From RHLJ01 sp963974345 (lineage in GTDB: Bacteria > Bacteroidota > Rhodothermia > Balneolales > Balneolaceae): a DNA stretch of 64,000 bases. The stretch spans positions 62,001-126,000 of the forward strand of contig CAXBBW010000001.1 in NCBI GenBank assembly GCA_963974345.1. The letters run 5' to 3'. The notes beneath the pieces were generated by a model that was given only the letters and a program-made list of their open reading frames with translations, was not told where the DNA came from and did no database searches. Made by a program: the position numbers and the translations under genes. This document shows, piece by piece, positions 52,147 to 61,012 of the stretch (within the stretch, counting starts at the first letter, position 1; each line of letters begins with the position of its first letter).

Positions 52147-53529
52147 TCAAAATGTAGGGTTTAAACGGATCCAAAATGCAGAAAACCCACCATCATTCGA
52201 TATTGGCTTTGCAAACTCTACTCTAAATACATCACTTCCTATTCCAAAACCAATATTATGGATTAATTCAGATACTGTGAAATTATCAAATGCTGAAAAA
52301 GGATCTAAAGTATTTGCGAGTCTAGAATTGAATTCAGTCCAACCTGAATCCATAAAAAGAGAAATATATAATCCATCTATTTCAAGAAATCCCATATCTA
52401 GATCAGAGTGCCTTCCAAATACTAATTCCATATTGCTCAATAACATTGTATTGCCTTGCATACTTTTGTACTCAGTAGCCCTCATACTTCCAATTCCACC
52501 TAGCGCAAATTGTTTAAAGTCTGGAGCAACTCCAGTTATAGCTCCACCCATTACTCTCCATCTTAAGAATGTAGAACGATCTAATCTAACTATTGATTTA
52601 GCCTGTACTATATATTTGTTAAAAAGAAATTCATTTGAAGTTTTAGTAAGGTTTCCGATTTCCCCTCTTAATTCAAGACTGGTAGAAAAATTTTGAGTAA
52701 TGTTGTAGAGTTTAGGATTCATATTCAAACTAAACCCAGCACTTTCATGGGAAATTTTATCAAAGTTTGAATCAATTCTTGGATTGGAACGAAATATATT
52801 TCCGTCACCAAAAATATTATATGCTGTTACAGCTTCTAATGAATTGAAAGTATCTGTACCATAACTAATACCAAGGTATGTACTGCGAAATAAGCGGAGA
52901 GAGCTATATACACTATACCCTTCTGATTTATAATAGTCGTGATAGTCATATCCACTAATTAAGCTTGAGACTGTATTTTCTGTTAATCCACTTCTCCAAT
53001 AGTCATCAGTAGCTGTAACATTATGGAAATCAGCTCCAATTCTAAATCGATAACCAATTGGTTTCTCCAACCCTATTTGATATTGCCATTCTTCTTGACC
53101 AAAGGAATACCCAGCTAAAGCTTGAACTTCTAAATCATGATCGTCTGTAAAGTCATGTATGAAGTCATCAAATTCTGTATCAAGCCCTAAAAATAATCCA
53201 TTCACTCTATTATAATGGATTGCTTGTATTGAAGGAGAAAAGCCATATACAGCAGGATTTGGTCCAATCTGAGAAAATAAATCAAACTCGTTATCAATAC
53301 CGTCATTACGATAGTAATAATTATATCCTTTGGAGTTTTTATATTTACGACTTCTGTAATTATTCTTGTCTGATTGATTGTCTTTTCTACAATTGCAGTG
53401 CCAGTCCCAATCCCAATCACTTGAGTAGATCAATTTCATATCTTCTTTTTTTAAAGAATCATCTTGAGCTTTAGCAAATGAAATTAAAATAGTGCAGATC
53501 AAAAATGGAAGGAAATAGTTAACTCTCAT
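52147..53529 (-). CDS. Outer-membrane Omp85-like barrel with Cys/Trp-rich N-terminal segment
   Basis: A 460-residue exported protein starting at the ATG 53527-53529 (signal NYFLPFLICTILISFAKAQ); an ATG 54 bases upstream would bury it. After the signal comes an odd stretch, SDWDWDWHCNC (residues 37-47), then a Lys/Arg/Tyr/Asn-rich run to ~75. The remainder is a beta-barrel with FALGGIGSMRATEYKSMQGNTMLLSNMELVFG, the Omp85/surface-antigen barrel signature, and a final aromatic strand FWIRLNPTF. No POTRA domain is seen. Function unknown; the C-x-C with His may bind metal. Confidence 0.8.
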   Translation of the reverse strand: MRVNYFLPFLICTILISFAKAQDDSLKKEDMKLIYSSDWDWDWHCNCRKDNQSDKNNYRSRKYKNSKGYNYYYRNDGIDNEFDLFSQIGPNPAVYGFSPSIQAIHYNRVNGLFLGLDTEFDDFIHDFTDDHDLEVQALAGYSFGQEEWQYQIGLEKPIGYRFRIGADFHNVTATDDYWRSGLTENTVSSLISGYDYHDYYKSEGYSVYSSLRLFRSTYLGISYGTDTFNSLEAVTAYNIFGDGNIFRSNPRIDSNFDKISHESAGFSLNMNPKLYNITQNFSTSLELRGEIGNLTKTSNEFLFNKYIVQAKSIVRLDRSTFLRWRVMGGAITGVAPDFKQFALGGIGSMRATEYKSMQGNTMLLSNMELVFGRHSDLDMGFLEIDGLYISLFMDSGWTEFNSRLANTLDPFSAFDNFTVSELIHNIGFGIGSDVFRVEFAKPISNDGGFSAFWIRLNPTF

Positions 53530-53640
53530 ATTTGTAGGTCTTAAATTGTAGTAAAATTTTAACAAATTCATTTTGTTCGTCATTACTTACACTGAAAGAA
53601 ATTTTAAAGGTTACAAGCTTTTTTATAGAACTTTAAAACT

Positions 53641-55707
53641 CTACTTGGCTTTCATTACCAAAATAGTAACATCATCTTCTTGAATTGAATCTCCAGACCA
53701 TTTAGTTTGAAGTTTTTTTAATTCTAAAAGTATTTCAGAGGCCTTTAAATCGGAAAAATTTAGCAAACATTGCTTGATATTTTCCATCCCTAATTGTTCT
53801 CTAGAACTATTAAAAAGCTCCATCAAACCATCACTAAAAAGTAAAAAGACATCACCTGCTTCAACATTAAAATCCAATTCTTCATAAGGGAAGTTTACAG
53901 AACTTCCTAGAGGCATAGCTTTCAATAAAACTTCTTCAACTCTATTTTCCTTTCTTCGAAATAATAATGCCGGAGGCATCCCTGCAGAAGTAAATTTTAT
54001 TGACCTCTCACTACACTTTAAGAGCATTAAACCCATGTACATCATCTTTATATCCAAGTTCTTAATACCAGATGACATATTTTTAACTATAGAAATATTA
54101 TCGTACTCGTTTACCAAGGAATGAAAATAACTTTTTGCCGTTGCAACAATAATACCTGCTTTCATGCCATGCCCTGTTGCATCTCCTAGCGCAACTGTTA
54201 ACTCACCATTCTTAGAAAGACCAAAATCGTAGTAATCTCCACCTACTTCCTGTGAGGGATTCATATAAGCATCAATATCCCAATATTCAGTATTGGGTAT
54301 TTGTGCCGGTAGCATCGATATTTGAAGCGCTCTAGCTTCTTCAAGCTCGGCTGTCTTCCTTTGATTTTCGGTTTCTAAAACTTTCTGCTCTATCTCTTTA
54401 GCTTTACTTCTCCTTTCTTGCTCAATAGATCGTTCGGAAAGATGTTTTACTTCCAGAAATTTGTATTCAAGCTTTATTTGAGCTTTAGCAAAATCTTTTA
54501 ATATATAAGCAGAGATAGAAAAGACTAAAAAAGTGATGCCTAAAAGATTGTTTACTAATGAAAATGGAGAGTTAATTAATAAATCATAATTTTCTATTGA
54601 AAAGAGTATAAAGCTCAAATAAATCAAAAATCCCCACAAAAGAATAGAAATTCGTTCTTTTTGCTTTATTAATAGTATTAGATAAACTCTTAATACCTCA
54701 AGAAATGAGATAATTGTGAATACTGATATAAAAAATGAAACATCAAACCAGCCCCCTATTCTTATAATGATAATTGTGAGCCCAATTACTAGAAGAAAAC
54801 TTAATTGAATAGGTGTAGAGTTTTTTAAAAAAGAATATGCAAATTTTAATAAACCTACTAAAGCGACTAACCAACCAATAAAAATTCCTTTTTGAACAAC
54901 TAATAAAAAAGAAGGACTAGAACTAATAGATTCAAAATTATAGAAAATTGAAAATAAAGTGATTCCAGCTGAAAAGAGTACGAAATAAAGATTTTTCTCA
55001 CCTTGAGGGTAGAATATCAAAAATAAAAAGTGAACGATCGAAATGGCAGTAAGAAGTCCAAGTAAAATGAAGAGAAAATGATTTGAAGTAGTCAATTCAT
55101 TGACTTCTAACTTTGAAAAAAATTCTTTATCACTTTGAATTGAAACGGTAAAACCTGGGCTTAACCCATATTTGGTAAATACTTTAGCTTGGTGATTACT
55201 AAATCGTATACTTAACACTTGTTTTGTAGTATCGAAAAGTTGGAAAAATAGTTTAGAAGGCTCTGATTGTGTTTGCTCATCTTCCGATAGAATTGAAAAA
55301 TCGCCTATTCGATAAATTAAATCATTATTTAAATATACTTGAGAAGCCCCACTATGATGCTTAAAGTTAAGCATTAAAGGAACACCGATAAGAGATGAAT
55401 CTATTTGTATTGTTTTCTTAAACCATCCATAACCTTCCCAATTTAATTCCTGAAGGTCTTCATTTTCTAACAAAGAATGTACTTTCTTCCAATCTGAGAA
55501 ATTAAATTCAGGATTTTTCCATGTAAAATTATCTCCTGATTTAGCGAACCAATCTTCCGTTAATTCTATCTCTCCTTGACTAATTAACATTGCTTCTGTA
55601 AGTACAAAAAACTCTTGAGATACGGATACTTGTGGATATAAAAACCCAAAAGTAAGTAAACATAAAAGAGATAAAAGCTTTTTATATGTGTTGTAAGTAA
55701 CTATCAA
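53641..55707 (-). CDS. 7TM-DISM receptor with SpoIIE/PP2C phosphatase output
   Basis: A 688-residue inner-membrane signalling protein. Signal-like N-terminus, an extracytoplasmic beta-sandwich (~35-190: WEGYGWFKKTIQI, GASQVYLNNDLIYRIGDF) of the 7TMR-DISM type, seven helices (~205-405), a coiled-coil (~410-465; LSERSIEQERRSKAKEIEQKVLETENQ) and a SpoIIE phosphatase domain. The metal-binding residues lie in QEVGGDYYDFG, LGDATGHGMKAG, LFSDGLMELFN and EDDVTILVMK. Related proteins dephosphorylate anti-anti-sigma factors, but none is encoded here. The start is TTG at 55705-55707. Confidence 0.92.
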   Translation of the reverse strand: MIVTYNTYKKLLSLLCLLTFGFLYPQVSVSQEFFVLTEAMLISQGEIELTEDWFAKSGDNFTWKNPEFNFSDWKKVHSLLENEDLQELNWEGYGWFKKTIQIDSSLIGVPLMLNFKHHSGASQVYLNNDLIYRIGDFSILSEDEQTQSEPSKLFFQLFDTTKQVLSIRFSNHQAKVFTKYGLSPGFTVSIQSDKEFFSKLEVNELTTSNHFLFILLGLLTAISIVHFLFLIFYPQGEKNLYFVLFSAGITLFSIFYNFESISSSPSFLLVVQKGIFIGWLVALVGLLKFAYSFLKNSTPIQLSFLLVIGLTIIIIRIGGWFDVSFFISVFTIISFLEVLRVYLILLIKQKERISILLWGFLIYLSFILFSIENYDLLINSPFSLVNNLLGITFLVFSISAYILKDFAKAQIKLEYKFLEVKHLSERSIEQERRSKAKEIEQKVLETENQRKTAELEEARALQISMLPAQIPNTEYWDIDAYMNPSQEVGGDYYDFGLSKNGELTVALGDATGHGMKAGIIVATAKSYFHSLVNEYDNISIVKNMSSGIKNLDIKMMYMGLMLLKCSERSIKFTSAGMPPALLFRRKENRVEEVLLKAMPLGSSVNFPYEELDFNVEAGDVFLLFSDGLMELFNSSREQLGMENIKQCLLNFSDLKASEILLELKKLQTKWSGDSIQEDDVTILVMKAK

Positions 55708-55773
55708 TTTGTTTTCATAAAGATCAAAAACCCTAAATTTAAACTTACACTTTTAAAAAAACTAAAGGTTACG

Positions 55774-56319
55774 CTATTTTTTCTTTGAAAATACGTTTAT
55801 CAAAAATTGGATGTGTTCGTTTAGAGGAGTTTGAATTAATTCCGCTCCTTTTCGAATATCTTCTCTCGGAACACTCGCAGCAAAATTTAGCGTTTTTAAT
55901 TTTTTAGTTACAGATTTAACTTTCATTCCTTCAAAATGGGTTGGCCTCATTAATGAAACTGCGTTAATAAAACCTGAAAGTTCATCACAAGCAAAAAGAT
56001 ACCTCTCAATTTCTAATTCGGGCTCCTTAGCTGTTCGTTCTGGTGCGTGAGCTAGTATAGCATTTAATATTCTTTCTGAATATCCTAAGCGTGGTAAAAT
56101 ATCATTTACAGCTTTGCTAGGATGTTCGTCTGGATATTTTTCCCAATCTAAATCGTGAAGTAATCCAGCCGTCCACCACTCTTCTATTTCTAAGTCACTT
56201 TTACCTAGATATTTAGCATAAGCTTCCATTGCTTTTGCAACCATGTGAGAATGTAGATTTAGACTTTCTCCTTCAACGTATTTATCTAATAACAGAGTAC
56301 TTTGTTCTCTTTCGATCAT
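55774..56319 (-). CDS. HD-domain phosphohydrolase
   Basis: A 181-residue metal-dependent hydrolase: HSHMVAKAMEAYAKYLG holds the first His, WWTAGLLHDLDWEKYPDEHPSKA the HD pair, and AILAHAP plus ACDELSGFINAVSLMRP the later His and Asp. The pattern matches HDIG-type proteins annotated as putative nucleotidases or RNA-linked hydrolases; the substrate is unknown. It lies 66 bp from the phosphatase-receptor gene. Confidence 0.87.
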   Translation of the reverse strand: MIEREQSTLLLDKYVEGESLNLHSHMVAKAMEAYAKYLGKSDLEIEEWWTAGLLHDLDWEKYPDEHPSKAVNDILPRLGYSERILNAILAHAPERTAKEPELEIERYLFACDELSGFINAVSLMRPTHFEGMKVKSVTKKLKTLNFAASVPREDIRKGAELIQTPLNEHIQFLINVFSKKK

Positions 56320-56413
56320 ATCAATTTTTTCTGGTAAACCTGGTAAACTAGAAGTATCTAAATGTAAAAATATAGATAAACAGCGGTGAATTTTTAATAT
56401 TATTCAAATGTAT

Positions 56414-56453
56414 ATACCTGTATATTCAAAAACGATAACTTACTTACAGGTAT
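56414..56453. other. Perfect 9-bp inverted repeat after the TM2 gene
   Basis: ATACCTGTA (56414-56422) and TACAGGTAT (56445-56453) are exact inverted repeats 22 bp apart, directly abutting the TM2 stop codon. There is no good T run, so it may be a weak terminator, an mRNA stabiliser or an operator for the HD gene downstream. A nine-base direct repeat, CTGGTAAAC twice, lies at 56331-56348. Confidence 0.45.
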
Positions 56454-56795
56454 TTAAAGCATTGATCTAATATCTTGAGCAACTCCTCTATTGTACTGAA
56501 AAGTTAAATCTTTATGATTAACCAAATCAACAATAGTTCCAATAAGGCAAAGTCCACCGGTTAAAAAATAAAGGATGCCCATTCCTACTTGATTTAAAAC
56601 CATTCTATGAACCCCTGCTAGAGAAAGAAAACCTAACAAGCACAAAATCATTATTGTTTGAGGGTCTTTTCTTCTAGTACGATAAACATTAGCAAATTTC
56701 TTTATCTGATCTTCAGCCATATCGCTAAAAAGCTTATTGAGGTATAAAGCCTCATCACCTTCTGCTTCTGGTACATAATCCATTACTTTAGACAT
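56454..56795 (-). CDS. TM2-domain membrane protein
   Basis: A 113-residue protein with a polar N-terminal half and a C-terminal TM2 domain: two helices (ILCLLGFLSLAGVHRMVL and GILYFLTGGLCLIGTIVDL) joined by the typical G-x-H-R-F-like turn. Its start overlaps the DUF2752 stop by eight bases; the two families frequently occur side by side in Bacteroidota. Function unknown. Confidence 0.85.
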   Translation of the reverse strand: MSKVMDYVPEAEGDEALYLNKLFSDMAEDQIKKFANVYRTRRKDPQTIMILCLLGFLSLAGVHRMVLNQVGMGILYFLTGGLCLIGTIVDLVNHKDLTFQYNRGVAQDIRSML

Positions 56796-57096
56796 TCTTA
56801 TTCTCCATTAAATCTTTGTTAGTCTTTATTTTTAAATTGCCCCATAGTTGAATAATTCTAAACGAAAGTCCAATTACGACAAAAGGTCCCATAAGATTCG
56901 CATGTATAGAATTAATAATCTCTCCTCTAAATAAAAAAGCTATTGAATGACCTAATCCTTCTCCTGGACAGTAAGTGAAGCCAATAAAATCAATTAAGCA
57001 CCAAGATGTACTTGTGGAATATGGATTCATTGCGGCCATTAAAATGAGTCCAACTAGGAAAACTATCCATTCACTATGTCTATTAATAACTTTCAT
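56788..57096 (-). CDS. DUF2752 membrane protein
   Basis: A 102-residue protein with two or three helices. CLIDFIGFTYCPGEGLGHSIAFLFRGEIINSIHANLMGP follows the DUF2752 pattern C-x(n)-CPGxGxxHS...G(N/E)...HAN, with both conserved cysteines. I use the ATG at 57094-57096 rather than the TTG just before it. It begins seven bases after the stop of the large deacetylase-barrel gene, so it may be carried on the same transcript. Function unknown. Confidence 0.83.
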   Translation of the reverse strand: MKVINRHSEWIVFLVGLILMAAMNPYSTSTSWCLIDFIGFTYCPGEGLGHSIAFLFRGEIINSIHANLMGPFVVIGLSFRIIQLWGNLKIKTNKDLMENKNV

Positions 57097-57103
57097 CAAC
57101 TTT

Positions 57104-60100
57104 TTACGGTATTAGCTTTCTTTTAAAATAATAGGATAATGTAAAAAAGATTCTATTAGAGCTATAGATTTTACTTGTAGAAATTTCTGACCCAATTTTA
57201 AACTCCCAATATCTGTTAAATTTATTTTCAAGTTGAATTCTTCCTGTGCCAAATATTCCATCTCTAAGCTCATGTTTTGCCATAATTTCTAAATCTAAAA
57301 GAGTAAAATATTCAAAAGTATTTGGATTTCTGAATCGGAAATCTACACCAAATCCTTGTTCAAAGTAGTTTTCTGGAGTATAAAATGGTATTCCAGATGG
57401 AAAATTTTTAGAAGCATCAGCAATACTTAAAGAAGCAATTGGTCGAATTCTAAATCTATTTTTTCGAATTTGATAATAAAGTCGTCCTGTTGCTTCATAT
57501 TCATTAACAGAGTTTGTATAGTAGCTTACCCCACCAGAAAGAGTACTCACAATCTTTTCCTTTAACCAATTGTCCTCTCTATAAGCTTCAAACTGGAATT
57601 GATAATATTTATTTCTAACGGCCACATTTGTAAGTACAGGCCCAAATGAAAGCTCACCTGAAGTAAATGAAGATACTCCTGCTCGAGATAATGAAGTAAA
57701 TATTTCTCCAATAAGATTACTTTCACCAAAAAATGCTACTCCACCTAATTTAAATTCTCTTAACTGATCACTATACCGATGGCTATATTCATATCCAGCT
57801 CCAGAATAATTACTTAAAGATGTTGCCCCAGAGCCTTCAAAAAATAAATCCTCTAGTTTAAAAGTGTGCGTTTTTCGTCTTCTATTTCCAAATTGTGTAG
57901 AAACCCCAAATCTCGCGAATCTATTGTCGAAATTATCATCTCTGTATTCTCCGTAGATAGATAATTTAGTTCCTTCAAACCATCTATGTTCATCTCGTAG
58001 TCGTTTATACTCTTGATCATTAAAAAAAGCTGGATAATTTCGATATAAAGATTTTCTTTCTTCGTAACTAAAAAACTGCATTTCTGTATTTATCAAATTA
58101 TGAGCTGAAGTTTTACCCTGCGGTTTTTTTTGGAATAATGGGTAGAGAACATCTCTCCCTTCTTTTATAAATCCTTCGTAGTAAAGTTGAGTTCCTATTT
58201 GAACTCTAAGGCTATCGTCATCTGGATTAGATTGTAGAAGATCATTTGAAGTATCCCTATACTCGGAATAAAGATTAAGTTGAGCTAGCCAATCTAGTTT
58301 TAATCGATTATCAAAATTTTCAGATCGGTTTGCCCAGTACAAAGCTCTTGAATAATTATTAAGATCATAAGCATAGATCAATGCCAAGTTCGTTGCAAAA
58401 GGTGTTAACTGTGAGTGCTTTGAAGTTGGAAATTCTTCTAACAATTTTATGCTTTCGTTTGGTGGCTCATAATAAAATGAACGTTGTAGTGTGTAAGCAT
58501 ATAATGAATCACTTTCTGGATTTGTAGTAATTAGTCTTTTTAATTCTTTTTTAAGGATAGGCCAATTTTCTTGATTCTCTATAATACGAGTGTATTCTAA
58601 AGCTATTTTCTCGTCATTAGGATGCAATGATTTCTCACGCAAAATCCACCTTAGTATAAATTCAGGGCTATAAAGTCCTAAAATTGATACGGCATAGTTT
58701 TTAACATCAACTACTTCTTGAGAACGATATCTTAGCCAAAGTCTCTCCAAGAAATTCTCTGCTGCATTTAACGTCGTTTCTCCATCCCATCCATAAAATG
58801 TAAATAAACGTTCTACGTCTTTTTGATCCCAAACCTTTGAAGAAAGTAGTCTACGTTCAAGAATTATAATTGCACGCTGAATATCACTAAATTCAATGCT
58901 TAGGGTTATTAACTTTTCTTGATTAGCATAATCATCTGGATCATTTTGGTACGCTCGGATTGCATCATTCAATCGGTTATCTACCCAATTATCTTCATCG
59001 GGATCCAGAAACTGAATAATATTTCCGAACTCGTCTGTAAACTCTGTTTGATATTGCCTGCTTCGAGTAATGATTTGATTTAGTTGTGCTGATAAAAACT
59101 GTGTATCAAAGCGATATTTAGGATCAAAATTTGGTAATACAAGAGAGTCTTCGACCGAGTAAAACTGATATAGACCACCATCCCAAATATTTGATTTATC
59201 AAATTCTATATTCTGGTTAGAAAGAGCTTCTTCGAATTCTTCGGAGTTTAAATCACTAACATAGGTGTACCAAAAATCCTTCTCTATGTCTATTTCTGAT
59301 TTTTTTTGATACCCAGGATTGCTTCTTGCAAATAAAACTCGGTTAAAACGTCCATCTTTATGTCTAACAAACTTATTCCTCCAATCCTCTGTAATTGCGC
59401 CACCTTCTGCTGCAGTTAAGTATCTGCTCCCTGGATATCTGTCATTGGTATATTTAATTCTTTCTCTAAATACATGATAAAGTCCATATCCATATACTGG
59501 ATGAGTTTTCCATCCTAATTTTAAAGGGTTTCTACTACCAAATACATCTTCCTCTCTCTGTAAAACTTGAAAAACATCGTCTGGATGAATAAAATGAGTC
59601 CAAATTCCGGTAAGCATTTGCATTCCTTGCTGTTCAAACAAAGAATTTTCATTCATAGTAAATCCACTACTAATTCTAGGGTAATCAAAAAGTCTATCGT
59701 CTGGGGCATATGGCTCATATCCAAACTCTCTACCTGTTCCATCAAGAATATCTCCTAAATACAACGAAGACATATATTTTATAGATGGCATACCTTTCAT
59801 AATAGCTGAAATACCAACTGAATCGATATAGTTCGTCGGTGGAACATATGAAATTGGTAAATCACCTAGTCGATCAATTCTCCAACGCTTACGAGCAGCA
59901 TATACAGAGCTTGCCATGAAGTTTACATTATCCCAATCTTCTAGCCATAGAGAAAAGTGATTATAGCCATGATAAGCAAGCTCATGCTTTGTTTTAAGGA
60001 CATCTCTTGCTAAATAAATACTAGCATCAACTTCCTGATTATCTATAACCTTTTTCCCAGCTGTCCATTCATGAAAATCGAATGGAGGAATAACATTTGC

Positions 60101-61012
60101 GTTATAATTGAATGCCGTCATCGCAGAATAAGAAATATTGAATGTATCAGCGAAAGCTTTCATATCTGGCCACCACTCATCTACTATAAATTGAGAATGA
60201 GTCAAATCATATTCTTCATCGATTGGTGGTAATTTTTCGTTATAAACGGGAGCTGGGAAATCATCCAGAAAAATAGTAGATACATTTGCAACACTATAAG
60301 GTATTCCATCGAGCCCCTTTAGAATTGAAGTAAATATTAATCCTCTATATAATTTTTCGTATAACAACTCAGAGTTTAATGTTATTACCTCTCCTAACCC
60401 AACTTTATTGATAACTAGAAGAGGGTAATTAGGATCATTACCAGCACCTGCCGCGATAGTTACTCTACTTGTGAATTGATCTCTAGTAAGTCCACCATGT
60501 GGAGGTTCGAATTGAGAGAAATATTTTTTCCCTGCATCTTCGGGAAATACATTTTTATGAAAATATACTCCCTTTGCTTCTCTATTTATGGTATAATCAG
60601 AAAAAGGGAGGATTCCTTGTAAGAATGCAAATTGATCATAAGTGACTGCTCCTAAAAAAACTAGTTTGTTACCTTTTGCTACAAACGTGGTAATTTTTTC
60701 TACGTCAATTTCACTAAGGGTAGAAACTAAGAATGAAGTAATAACAATAGTTCTTACGGAGGAATTAATTTCTAAGCCTCCTGAAATCAATCCTAAGTCA
60801 ATAGTTTCGGTTGGTAATTTTGAATAAGAAAGAGCTTTACTAACATGATTGGATATTTCTGAACTTAGACTATCTTGACGATGTTTTAGTATAAGTACAA
60901 GGGGTTCTTGGTTAATTAGCCTAGAGCCATCAAAACTTATTGAAGGTTTGAAATCACAACTTAGCAAAAGTACTAAGCATCCAAAAATGAGTAAGTATTT
61001 ACTTATCTTCAT
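57104..61012 (-). CDS. Deacetylase-TPR-outer-membrane-barrel fusion (PelA/PelB-like)
   Basis: A 1302-residue lipoprotein (signal KYLLIFGCLVLLLSC, lipid Cys19). Residues ~35-235 form a Rossmann-like domain and ~245-560 a DUF2194/polysaccharide-deacetylase-like domain: FLDDFPAP with Asp250/251 and AYHGYNH with His348/His352 give the Asp-His-x3-His metal site. Residues ~560-680 are a connecting region, ~680-970 are helical TPR-like repeats, and ~1005-1302 a beta-barrel ending FFTLSYYFKRKLIP. In Pel systems, PelA carries hydrolase and deacetylase domains, and PelB carries TPRs and a porin; here deacetylase and PelB-like parts appear joined. It overlaps the upstream gene by 14 bases. Confidence 0.75.
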   Translation of the reverse strand: MKISKYLLIFGCLVLLLSCDFKPSISFDGSRLINQEPLVLILKHRQDSLSSEISNHVSKALSYSKLPTETIDLGLISGGLEINSSVRTIVITSFLVSTLSEIDVEKITTFVAKGNKLVFLGAVTYDQFAFLQGILPFSDYTINREAKGVYFHKNVFPEDAGKKYFSQFEPPHGGLTRDQFTSRVTIAAGAGNDPNYPLLVINKVGLGEVITLNSELLYEKLYRGLIFTSILKGLDGIPYSVANVSTIFLDDFPAPVYNEKLPPIDEEYDLTHSQFIVDEWWPDMKAFADTFNISYSAMTAFNYNANVIPPFDFHEWTAGKKVIDNQEVDASIYLARDVLKTKHELAYHGYNHFSLWLEDWDNVNFMASSVYAARKRWRIDRLGDLPISYVPPTNYIDSVGISAIMKGMPSIKYMSSLYLGDILDGTGREFGYEPYAPDDRLFDYPRISSGFTMNENSLFEQQGMQMLTGIWTHFIHPDDVFQVLQREEDVFGSRNPLKLGWKTHPVYGYGLYHVFRERIKYTNDRYPGSRYLTAAEGGAITEDWRNKFVRHKDGRFNRVLFARSNPGYQKKSEIDIEKDFWYTYVSDLNSEEFEEALSNQNIEFDKSNIWDGGLYQFYSVEDSLVLPNFDPKYRFDTQFLSAQLNQIITRSRQYQTEFTDEFGNIIQFLDPDEDNWVDNRLNDAIRAYQNDPDDYANQEKLITLSIEFSDIQRAIIILERRLLSSKVWDQKDVERLFTFYGWDGETTLNAAENFLERLWLRYRSQEVVDVKNYAVSILGLYSPEFILRWILREKSLHPNDEKIALEYTRIIENQENWPILKKELKRLITTNPESDSLYAYTLQRSFYYEPPNESIKLLEEFPTSKHSQLTPFATNLALIYAYDLNNYSRALYWANRSENFDNRLKLDWLAQLNLYSEYRDTSNDLLQSNPDDDSLRVQIGTQLYYEGFIKEGRDVLYPLFQKKPQGKTSAHNLINTEMQFFSYEERKSLYRNYPAFFNDQEYKRLRDEHRWFEGTKLSIYGEYRDDNFDNRFARFGVSTQFGNRRRKTHTFKLEDLFFEGSGATSLSNYSGAGYEYSHRYSDQLREFKLGGVAFFGESNLIGEIFTSLSRAGVSSFTSGELSFGPVLTNVAVRNKYYQFQFEAYREDNWLKEKIVSTLSGGVSYYTNSVNEYEATGRLYYQIRKNRFRIRPIASLSIADASKNFPSGIPFYTPENYFEQGFGVDFRFRNPNTFEYFTLLDLEIMAKHELRDGIFGTGRIQLENKFNRYWEFKIGSEISTSKIYSSNRIFFTLSYYFKRKLIP

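Noticed and set aside
56331..56348. CTGGTAAAC direct repeat as a regulatory site
   Set aside because: Only two nine-base copies lying just upstream of the HD gene start; too short to support a claim.
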